Source: Bacteroidota bacterium
GTDB lineage: Bacteria > Bacteroidota > Ignavibacteria > Ignavibacteriales > Ignavibacteriaceae
Reading direction: 5' to 3'
Length of the DNA: 8,146 nt
NCBI GenBank assembly: GCA_021796135.1
Contig: JAJYOQ010000129.1
Span: 1-8,146 of the forward strand
Part shown: piece after piece, positions 1 to 5,017 of the stretch
Numbering within the stretch: position 1 is the first letter of the stretch
Layout of the letters: every line of letters begins with the position of its first letter
Program-made: the position numbers and the translations under genes
The notes under the pieces: model-generated
What the model saw: only the letters and a program-made list of their open reading frames with translations
Databases searched by the model: none
What the model was told of the DNA's origin: nothing

Positions 1-24
1 TTTAGTTCAAAGGATAAATTTGAT
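1..24. repeat. 24-base inverted repeat, left copy (partner 406-429)
   Basis: Bases 1-24 are the exact reverse complement of 406-429. The right copy lies inside the MsrB domain and encodes residues F267-D274 (FSSKDKFD). Read on its own strand the left copy encodes the same eight residues in frame. Identity stops at base 25. The repeat may continue to the left of the window. A 24-base exact match is far beyond chance in 8 kb. Confidence 0.85.
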
Positions 25-162
25 AACGGGAGAATAAAGTACATAATTTCATGCTTTATCCCTCTAACATTTGAATTAGCTCAGCCAAAATTTGTTGAGA
101 TATCAAAAAGAGTATTTTCCTTAATGGAAAGAAAATATTCCGAAAAAGGTTTATTTAAATAA
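1..162 (+). CDS. C-terminal fragment of an unrecognised protein
   Basis: Frame 1 is open from the left edge to a TAA at 160-162, giving 53 residues with no stop, which is notable in such AT-rich DNA. The gene begins outside the window. The visible part contains a short hydrophobic stretch ([13 protein letters not shown], residues 14-26), then a basic, helix-like tail ([14 protein letters not shown]) ending in LFK. I do not recognise the family. Its last 12 bases overlap the 3' end of msrAB on the other strand. Its first 24 bases are identical to part of the msrB coding region, in the same reading frame (FSSKDKFD). The true protein context at the edge may therefore be a duplicated segment or an assembly artefact. 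Confidence that it is a real gene end is moderate. Confidence 0.5.
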   Translation, partial: FSSKDKFDNGRIKYIISCFIPLTFELAQPKFVEISKRVFSLMERKYSEKGLFK

Positions 163-1227
163 CCATAAATACTCACCATAACCCTCTTTTTCCATTTCAT
201 CTTTTGGAATAAATCGGAGGGCGGCGGAATTTAAGCAATATCTTAAATTTGTCGGAGCTGGACCATCGTCAAAAAGATGGCCTAAATGTGAGTTGCCAAT
301 TTTACTCTGAACTTCTATTCTTTTCATTCCCAAAGAATTATCTTCTTTTTTAATTAGGAATCTGGGATCTATTGGCTGAGTGAAACTTGGCCATCCTGTT
401 CCCGAATCAAATTTATCCTTTGAACTAAATAATGGTTCGCCTGAAACTATATCTACATAAATTCCTTCTTTATGATTATCCCAGTATTCATTTTGAAAAG
501 GTTTTTCTGTAGCGCCATTTTGTGTAACATCATACTGAAGCGGGGTTAACTTCTTTTTCAATTCATTCTCCGGTAACTTTTTATATTTACTTATATTAGA
601 ATCTCCCCAAACACCGATAATAAAATTTTCTCTTCCCGATGCTTTTTCGTATGAATTAAATCTTACGGGGTTTTTTTTGTAAAAATGCTGATGGTAATCT
701 TCTGCAGGATAAAAAGCTGTAAACTTTTCTATCTTTGTGACAATTGGTTTCTTAAATATTCCCGATCTGTCTAATCGTTCTTTAGAATCCTCTGCCAATT
801 TTTTTTGTTCATCGTTTTTATAAAAAACTACAGATTCATATTGTGAACCTCTGTCATAAAATGATCCGCCCGCATCCGTTGGATCAAACTGCTTCCAATA
901 AACATCCAATAATTCTGAATAGCTTATTACGCTTGGATCAAAAACAACCTGAATAGCTTCGACAGCTCCGGTAGTTCCTGTAGAAACTTCTTCATAGGAT
1001 GGATTTTTTTCATGACCACCCGCAAAACCCGAAATAACATTTTTAACACCGTCTATATTTTCAAACGGAGCATCCATGCACCAGAAGCATCCTCCTGCAA
1101 ATGTAGCAGTTTCCATTTTGTCATTTGATTGTAGCATAAGTCTCGAATTTTTATCATTTAAATTAGCTTTAGAGCAGCTGTATAATTCCAAAATGCTCAA
1201 CAAAATAATTAAAAAGAATGCTTTCAT
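151..1227 (-). CDS. msrAB: MsrA-MsrB fusion, peptide methionine sulfoxide reductase, probable lipoprotein
   Basis: A two-domain repair enzyme that reduces both epimers of methionine sulfoxide in proteins (MsrA the S form, MsrB the R form). The N-terminus looks like a lipoprotein signal: Lys2, a hydrophobic run, then LYSC with Cys18 as the possible lipidated residue. Tyr at -2 and Glu14 in the hydrophobic run are unusual. MsrA spans about residues 38-200, with GGCFWC giving catalytic Cys47 and a second Cys50, plus EDYHQHFY near 176-183. MsrB spans about 225-345, with SGTGWPSF (275-282), [10 protein letters not shown] (314-323) and catalytic Cys331 in RYCLNS. The four zinc cysteines of many MsrB proteins are replaced (Asp259, Ser262, Ser308, Gly311), so this is a zinc-free type. 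An AAAGGA ribosome site lies about 6 bases before the ATG. No thioredoxin-like domain is fused. Identification is secure; lipid anchoring is likely but unproven. Confidence 0.96.
   Translation of the reverse strand: MKAFFLIILLSILELYSCSKANLNDKNSRLMLQSNDKMETATFAGGCFWCMDAPFENIDGVKNVISGFAGGHEKNPSYEEVSTGTTGAVEAIQVVFDPSVISYSELLDVYWKQFDPTDAGGSFYDRGSQYESVVFYKNDEQKKLAEDSKERLDRSGIFKKPIVTKIEKFTAFYPAEDYHQHFYKKNPVRFNSYEKASGRENFIIGVWGDSNISKYKKLPENELKKKLTPLQYDVTQNGATEKPFQNEYWDNHKEGIYVDIVSGEPLFSSKDKFDSGTGWPSFTQPIDPRFLIKKEDNSLGMKRIEVQSKIGNSHLGHLFDDGPAPTNLRYCLNSAALRFIPKDEMEKEGYGEYLWLFK
406..429. repeat. 24-base inverted repeat, right copy inside msrB (partner 1-24)
   Basis: Exact reverse complement of bases 1-24. 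It lies within the conserved MsrB segment just before SGTGWPSF, so this copy is clearly at home in the msrB gene. The copy at the window edge is the one that needs explaining. Confidence 0.85.
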
Positions 1228-1263
1228 TTACATTCCTTTCTGTAGTCTTAACTTTTTGAACTT

Positions 1264-1284
1264 GAAGGTTCCGCAATAACCTTC
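1264..1284. promoter_or_regulatory. Perfect 7-bp dyad in the msrAB leader, candidate operator or leader hairpin
   Basis: GAAGGTT (1264-1270) and AACCTTC (1278-1284) form a perfect inverted repeat around a 7-base centre. The near edge is 37 bases upstream of the msrAB ATG. On the msrAB strand it is followed by a mixed sequence rather than a T run, so it does not look like a terminator. A transcription-factor operator or a 5' leader hairpin would fit the position. No known operator consensus was recognised. Confidence 0.4.
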
Positions 1285-1315
1285 TTAAAATGTCATAAAA
1301 ATATAAAAAGAAAAG

Positions 1316-1344
1316 CTCTTATAATTCGTGATTTTCACTAAGAG
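1316..1344 (-). terminator. Weak candidate terminator after AMP nucleosidase
   Basis: On the reverse strand CTCTTA pairs with TAAGAG. Between them sits a small GTGA-AAA-TCAC hairpin and a 6-base bulge. The structure is followed by CTTTTCTTTTTATATTTTTA, a T-rich tract. It lies 48 bases beyond the nucleosidase stop codon. The stem is short and bulged, so termination would be leaky. If real, it separates the nucleosidase transcript from msrAB. Confidence 0.4.
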
Positions 1345-1391
1345 TGCATTAGATGTGAGATAATAGACAGAGGTAGAAAATATGATTGTTT

Positions 1392-2165
1392 TTAGTACTT
1401 AAAATGCTTTATTGCCTCGCCTTTTTTACCTATTTCTGTCATTGCTTCTATTCCGATTTGAAGATGAAGATCTGAAAAATTTTTAGTAACGAAAATATCT
1501 GATTTTTCAGTTTTTATTCCTTCCGGAATCATTGGCGTGTCTGAAACGAGTAGTAACGCTCCTCGCGGAATAGCATTTACAAGACCTGCAATAAAAAGCG
1601 TAGCTGTTTCCATATCAATTCCGATAGTGTAAAGCTTTTTAAGATATGCTTTGAAATCCTCATCCCATTCCCATACACGCCTGTTTGTAGTATATATAAC
1701 TCCCGTTCTGTATTCATGTTTATGTGCAATAATTTTTTCGGAAACAAATTTATGAAGCTTAAAAGATGGGAGAGCCGGCACTTCAGTCGGCATATAATCA
1801 TTACTTGTTCCTTCCCCCCGAATTGCAGCAGTAGGAAGTATGAAATGCCCGATTTCGGTAGAATGTTTTAATCCTCCGCACTTACCCAGGAATAAGACTC
1901 CTTTTGGCTTAACTGCAATTAACAAATCCATTATAGTAGCGGCATTTGCCGAACCAATTCCAAAATTTATAATTGTCAATCCTTTGCTGCTGGTGGCGGT
2001 TTGCATTGGTTTACCGATGCCGTTTACATTGCATTTAAATTTTTCGGCAAAACTGGTTACGTAATTATTGAAATTAGTTAGAAGAAAATAATCACCGAAA
2101 TCTTTTAAAGGTGTTCCGGTATAGCGAGGCAGCCAATTCTTTGCAATTTCATATTTTGTTTTCAT
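1392..2165 (-). CDS. amn: AMP nucleosidase, short single-domain form
   Basis: A 257-residue member of the nucleoside phosphorylase/MTA-nucleosidase fold family. AMP nucleosidase hydrolyses AMP to adenine and ribose 5-phosphate in the cytoplasm, affecting adenylate levels and purine salvage. Supporting segments are INFGIGSANAA (66-76), GKCGG (94-98), TTNRRVWEWDED (159-170), the ribose-binding Met-Glu pair GIDMETATLF with Glu186, and SDTPMIPEG with Asp209, the expected purine-contacting acid. The enzyme of E. coli is about 484 residues with an extra N-terminal domain. This protein corresponds to the catalytic domain only, as in many Bacteroidota. The ATG is preceded by ACATCACCT, with no recognisable ribosome site. 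No earlier ATG is apparent close upstream, so the start is accepted on homology. It is divergent from the GNAT gene across 94 bases. Confidence 0.9.
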   Translation of the reverse strand: MKTKYEIAKNWLPRYTGTPLKDFGDYFLLTNFNNYVTSFAEKFKCNVNGIGKPMQTATSSKGLTIINFGIGSANAATIMDLLIAVKPKGVLFLGKCGGLKHSTEIGHFILPTAAIRGEGTSNDYMPTEVPALPSFKLHKFVSEKIIAHKHEYRTGVIYTTNRRVWEWDEDFKAYLKKLYTIGIDMETATLFIAGLVNAIPRGALLLVSDTPMIPEGIKTEKSDIFVTKNFSDLHLQIGIEAMTEIGKKGEAIKHFKY

Positions 2166-2246
2166 AGGTGATGTAAAATATCGTTTATTCCTAAAGCATT
2201 ATTAAATTTACCGGCAAATTAAGAAAAATTTTATATTCAAAAAATT

Positions 2247-2251
2247 AGGAG
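2247..2251 (+). promoter_or_regulatory. AGGAG ribosome binding site that favours a TTG start at 2260
   Basis: AGGAG runs from 2247 to 2251 within TTAGGAGTG. It overlaps the first base of the GTG codon at 2251, so that codon cannot be its start. The in-frame TTG at 2260 lies 8 bases downstream, an ideal spacing. Confidence 0.7.
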
Positions 2252-2259
2252 TGAAAAAT

Positions 2260-2535
2260 TTGGAAATTCAACATGATATAGCAAATCAAAGATTTTTTAC
2301 TATAGTCGAAGGTAAGGAAGCATATCTTCAATATTTAATAGTAGATAAAAATGTTTTGAATTATTATAAAACCTATGTACCTAATGAATTGAGGGGAAAA
2401 GGAATTGCCGGAAAAATTGTTGAAGCAGCAATGAACTATGCAAGAGAAAATAATTTAAAGATTATTCCTACTTGCTCGTATGTGGATACATTTATCGAAA
2501 GGCATAAGAATTTTGAAGATTTAATAAAAAATTAG
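2260..2535 (+). CDS. Small GNAT-family N-acetyltransferase, YidJ type
   Basis: A 91-residue protein of the short GNAT-like family (COG2388, Acetyltransf_CG). Features seen are YKTYVPNELRGKGIAGKIVEAA, split as the beta strand YVPNEL and the acetyl-CoA pyrophosphate loop RGKGIA. These are followed by KIIPTCSYVDTFIERH with the family's conserved CSYV cysteine segment. This length is normal for the family; it is a minimal acetyltransferase fold, not a truncation. The family is expected to bind acetyl-CoA, but substrates are generally unknown. I prefer the TTG at 2260 because the AGGAG site is correctly spaced for it and because homologues tend to begin with a sequence like MEIQHD. The longer reading frame from GTG at 2251 would add three residues. 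It stands alone, divergent from amn and convergent with osmC. Confidence 0.87.
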   Translation: MEIQHDIANQRFFTIVEGKEAYLQYLIVDKNVLNYYKTYVPNELRGKGIAGKIVEAAMNYARENNLKIIPTCSYVDTFIERHKNFEDLIKN

Positions 2536-2559
2536 GGCGGCACATAAGTCGCCCCAATT
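2530..2559. terminator. Bidirectional terminator between GNAT gene and osmC
   Basis: AATT-A-GGGCG (2530-2539) pairs with CGCCC-C-AATT (2550-2559), with one A/C mismatch and a 10-base loop. The forward gene's stop codon lies inside the left arm. On the reverse strand the stem runs into TTTTTATTAA, a good U tract for ending osmC. On the forward strand the following TATATTTTAAAT is weaker. Its place between converging stop codons supports shared termination. Confidence 0.75.
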
Positions 2560-2585
2560 ATATTTTAAATAAAATAATCAAAATA

Positions 2586-3014
2586 TTATTTTAATACTGC
2601 AGTAAGAATCATTTCAACCGAAGCAAGGGCTTTTGAAACAGGGCATCCCTTTTTGGTGTCTTCGGCAAATTTCTGGAATGCTGCGTTATCTATTCCGTTT
2701 ACGCTGGCTTCAGTATGAATTTCAATCTTTGTTATAGTAAAACCTGATTCCAGCTTCTCAATATGAACCTTATCTTCTGTTGAAACAGAATTCACTTTGA
2801 ATCCGGCACTCGCCAAGCCGTTAGCCAGCGCCATTGAATAACAGGCAGCATGAGCAGCCCCTAAAATTTCTTCGGGATTTGTCTGGCTGCCGCTTTCAAA
2901 TCGGGATGTAAAATTATATGGAGTATTTTTAAGAACACCGGTTTCGGTTGATATGTCACCATTACCGTTTTTTAAATCACCGCGCCATTGAGCAGATGCT
3001 TTTCTTATTGGCAT
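2586..3014 (-). CDS. osmC: OsmC-family organic hydroperoxide reductase
   Basis: A 142-residue thiol peroxidase that reduces organic hydroperoxides in the cytoplasm. The OsmC/Ohr fold runs the full length. Catalytic residues are visible: Arg38 in SRFE, Glu49 in NPEE, peroxidatic Cys58 in AHAACYSMAL, and resolving Cys124 in KKGCPVSKAL. The start MPIRKASAQWRGDLKNGNG and the spacing of the cysteines resemble E. coli OsmC rather than Ohr. An AGGA site lies 8 bases before the ATG. The gene follows the DHFR-like gene by 106 bases on the same strand, so it probably has its own promoter. It may be functionally linked to the nearby msrAB through oxidative-stress defence, but no shared regulatory site was recognised. 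Confidence 0.93.
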   Translation of the reverse strand: MPIRKASAQWRGDLKNGNGDISTETGVLKNTPYNFTSRFESGSQTNPEEILGAAHAACYSMALANGLASAGFKVNSVSTEDKVHIEKLESGFTITKIEIHTEASVNGIDNAAFQKFAEDTKKGCPVSKALASVEMILTAVLK

Positions 3015-3120
3015 AAGTTATTTCCTTTCAGATGTAAAAAATTTTCATTTTGAAAATAATCAAAATTTCTTGCAGATACCAAAAAATATTTATGACTCCC
3101 GAGTAAAACTCATATTGTAA

Positions 3121-3678
3121 TTAAACAATATCATAATAAAGTAAAACATTTCCGTTGCCAAATATCTTTGTTTTGCTAAGCTGCAAGTTGATTCTTTTGT
3201 TTATTTTATTAAATAATGGATTACCTTTAGCAAGAATAACGGGGCTTACAATAATTCTAAACTCATCGATAAGGTGATCATTAATGAGGTTTGAAGCCAA
3301 ATCAGCGCTGCCGAATATTCCGATGTCTCCGCCTATTTGCTGCTTTAATTTAGAGATTTCTTCGGCAGAATTATTATTAATTAATTTAGTATTTATCCAT
3401 TCAGCTTTTTTCAATGTTTTTGAAAAGACTATTTTAGGAATAGAATTCATCTTTTTCGCAATAATAGGATCGTCCTTTATAGCATCGGGAGATGACCAGT
3501 AGCTTGCCATACCTTCATAAGTAGTACGCCCGAATAAAAGTATGTCCGTTGAGTTCAGCTGCTTAATTGCAAATTCCTGGAATTCCGCATCTACTTTATG
3601 CCAATCTAGCTCCCATTTGTTTTGTCCTTCAAACAATCCATCGACAGAAATCATGTTAAATAAATATAATTTTCTCAA
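3121..3678 (-). CDS. Dihydrofolate reductase-like (RibD C-terminal domain) protein
   Basis: A 185-residue single-domain protein of the RibD_C/DHFR-like superfamily (COG0262, YyaP/YwjB group). Members have an NADPH-binding dihydrofolate-reductase fold, but most have no proven substrate. Visible marks are the N-terminal strand MRKLYLFNMISVDG, LLFGRTTYEGM (47-57), IGIFGSADLASNLI (119-132), and DEFRIIVSPVILAKG with the following LF (138-156). The start codon is TTG, not ATG: an AAGGA site lies 9 bases upstream of it, and the resulting N-terminus matches the family. The first in-frame ATG (residue 9) would remove the first beta strand. It is not a classical folate-pathway FolA, since the motif order and length differ. 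It is 121 bases downstream of the VOC gene and 106 upstream of osmC. Confidence 0.88.
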   Translation of the reverse strand: MRKLYLFNMISVDGLFEGQNKWELDWHKVDAEFQEFAIKQLNSTDILLFGRTTYEGMASYWSSPDAIKDDPIIAKKMNSIPKIVFSKTLKKAEWINTKLINNNSAEEISKLKQQIGGDIGIFGSADLASNLINDHLIDEFRIIVSPVILAKGNPLFNKINKRINLQLSKTKIFGNGNVLLYYDIV

Positions 3679-3687
3679 AATTATTCT

Positions 3688-3692
3688 TCCTT
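3688..3692 (-). promoter_or_regulatory. AAGGA ribosome binding site supporting a TTG start
   Basis: On the reverse strand AAGAAGGAAG places AAGGA 9 bases before the TTG at 3678-3676. This site and the conserved family N-terminus together fix the non-ATG start of the DHFR-like gene. Confidence 0.7.
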
Positions 3693-3728
3693 CTTATTAT
3701 TTATTAGATAGTGTAACATAATAACACC

Positions 3729-3750
3729 TGATTTAAACGTTTTTGAATCA
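3729..3750. promoter_or_regulatory. Imperfect palindrome upstream of the DHFR-like gene
   Basis: TGATTTAAA (3729-3737) faces TTTTGAATCA-side bases up to 3750. It forms nine pairs, one of them T/G, around a CGTT centre. It lies 50 bases upstream of the DHFR-like start and is not followed by a T run on either strand, so an operator is more likely than a terminator. In DNA this AT-rich, chance is a serious alternative. Confidence 0.22.
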
Positions 3751-3799
3751 AGAATCTGCATTTTTGTTTTATTCACCATACTTTCAAATAATAAAATCA

Positions 3800-4708
3800 T
3801 TACTGTTTGTATGCTTCAATTAAAATTTCACTCTCTATTTTTGACATCTTAAGCATTGCTTGCATAACTCTTTGCGACTTTTTATGATCAGGGTCGCTCA
3901 TTAACTTTCCCAATATTGTGGGAATGATCTGCCATGTTATTCCGAATTTATCTGTTAGCCAGCCGCACTGACTTGTTTTACCGCCCTGGGAAAGCTTATT
4001 CCAAAGCTCATCTACTTCTTTCTGAGTATCGCAGTTAACAAAGAATGAAATTGCAGGAGAAAAATTTTCCTTGTTGCTGTCCATAGCCATATACCGCTGC
4101 CCGTTTAAAGTAAATACTGCATGCTGAACTTTTCCCAACGGACCGTTATCGTTTTCTCCAAATCGGGTTAATTTATTTATACCCGAATCATTTTCTCCTA
4201 TTGCGGAGAATATCGAGATATAATAATTCATTGCCTCTTCAGATTGATTTCCAAACCATAAAAATGGTATAATATCATAAGTGTTCTTTGCAAGATTCAG
4301 TTGCCATGAAACTCCGAACTTATCATCTATCCATGCGAACTTTTCACTAAAAGGATATTTATCCAGCGGTATCCTAATTTTCCCGCCGGACGATAGCTTC
4401 ATAAAGAGCATGCTAATTTCTTCATTATTCTTGCAGTCTATAAAAAAAGAAATTGATGGATTAAAAATGAAGTCTTTAACCGGTCCCCCATTTAATGCAG
4501 TAAATTCTTTCCCAATCAGCCGAAAATTCATAATCATTACACTGCCCTTGGGTCCGGGTCCCGCTTCACCGTAACGATTCGTTAATAATATACTAGATTT
4601 CTTTTGTCCGTCTGAAGAATCAAATACAGAAGAGAACGTTGAAACATAAAAATTAACCGCTTCTTCTGCCTGGTTATCGAACCATAAAAATGGATTAATC
4701 ATTTGCAT
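3800..4708 (-). CDS. Tandem PhnB-like (3-dmu-9_3-mt) VOC-superfamily protein
   Basis: A 302-residue protein with two copies of the PhnB-like vicinal-oxygen-chelate domain, at about residues 5-137 and 146-263. The repeat is plain: PFLWFDNQAEEAVNFY (6-21) against PFLWFGNQSEEAMNYY (148-163), PSISFFIDC against PAISFFVNC, and DDKFGVSWQL against TDKFGITWQI. The halves are not identical in type. The first carries GGKIRIPLDKYPFSEKF; the second has the shorter GGKTSQCGWL and the HAVFTLNG strand with a histidine that the first half lacks. The C-terminal tail SDPDHKKSQRVMQAMLKM is typical of PhnB-like proteins. No substrate can be assigned; despite the Pfam name, demethylubiquinone methylation is not implied. 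A second ATG two codons in is also possible. A weak AAAGAG site precedes the first. Confidence 0.87.
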   Translation of the reverse strand: MQMINPFLWFDNQAEEAVNFYVSTFSSVFDSSDGQKKSSILLTNRYGEAGPGPKGSVMIMNFRLIGKEFTALNGGPVKDFIFNPSISFFIDCKNNEEISMLFMKLSSGGKIRIPLDKYPFSEKFAWIDDKFGVSWQLNLAKNTYDIIPFLWFGNQSEEAMNYYISIFSAIGENDSGINKLTRFGENDNGPLGKVQHAVFTLNGQRYMAMDSNKENFSPAISFFVNCDTQKEVDELWNKLSQGGKTSQCGWLTDKFGITWQIIPTILGKLMSDPDHKKSQRVMQAMLKMSKIESEILIEAYKQ

Positions 4709-4726
4709 TTTGATCTCTTTGACTTT

Positions 4727-4732
4727 ATTATA
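4727..4732 (-). promoter_or_regulatory. Candidate -10 box for the VOC gene
   Basis: TATAAT on the reverse strand lies 18 bases before the ATG, implying a very short leader. No good -35 hexamer is found at 16-18 bases upstream, so the call rests on the -10 match alone. Confidence 0.25.
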
Positions 4733-4893
4733 TAAATATTCCGCGCTGTTGAGTGATTGGTGTAAATATAATCGGGCTAAATTATTAAAAAAAGTGTGTT
4801 GATACCTCTATCACATGGTGTATGTAAACCACAAACACATTAAAAATTCTGGAAAAGGGGATAATTCTAATTCTCGAAATGCTTTCAAAAGTG

Positions 4894-4899
4894 TATAAT
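4894..4899 (+). promoter_or_regulatory. Candidate -10 box for prolyl oligopeptidase
   Basis: A perfect TATAAT within AGTGTATAATAT. The hexamer 17 bases upstream is TTCTCG, matching TTGACA at only three positions. It is the best -10 match in this region on the forward strand but is unsupported by a strong -35. Confidence 0.28.
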
Positions 4900-5017
4900 A
4901 TTTTTAATGTTCAAATAACGTTTTTTCAAAATTTAACCTGTAGTTTTTCGTATTTTATTGTTATTATTATAAAGAAAAATTTCAAATTCAATTAGGTAAA
5001 TCATAAAAACAAATTTA

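Larger units (their letters stand above)
4709..5017. other. Divergent intergenic region between the VOC gene and prolyl oligopeptidase
   Basis: These 309 bases separate two divergent starts and contain no convincing gene. They hold a TATAAT on the reverse strand close to the VOC start, a TATAAT on the forward strand about 120 bases before the oligopeptidase, and a cluster of small inverted repeats at 4793-4841. The rest is A/T-rich. No riboswitch, tRNA or mobile remnant was recognised. The leader of the oligopeptidase would be about 110 bases long if the forward TATAAT is used. Confidence 0.6.

Noticed and set aside
1076..1279. A 67-residue forward reading frame over the msrAB start and leader
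   Set aside because: It is antisense to the MsrA catalytic region and signal peptide, with no ribosome site or recognisable sequence.
1840..2064. A 74-residue forward reading frame, and another 74-residue reverse frame at 1577-1801
   Set aside because: Both overlap the AMP nucleosidase gene, whose motifs are intact. They are frame shadows.
3041..3057. A small ATTTTC/GAAAAT inverted repeat upstream of osmC
   Set aside because: It is only six mostly A/T pairs in very AT-rich DNA and gives no useful signal beyond chance.
3090..3111. A possible terminator after the DHFR-like gene (GAGT-AAA-ACTC at 3101-3111, T-rich on the reverse strand)
   Set aside because: The stem is only four pairs and competes with an overlapping ACTC/GAGT pairing. 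It is too weak to call.
4281..4574. A 97-residue forward reading frame
   Set aside because: It lies wholly antisense to the well-supported tandem VOC gene and has no family resemblance.
4815..4898. A 27-codon forward reading frame (ATG to TAA) in the divergent intergenic region
   Set aside because: It has no ribosome binding site and no recognisable domain, and its stop overlaps the candidate TATAAT. It also lies within the inverted-repeat cluster. It is best explained as chance.
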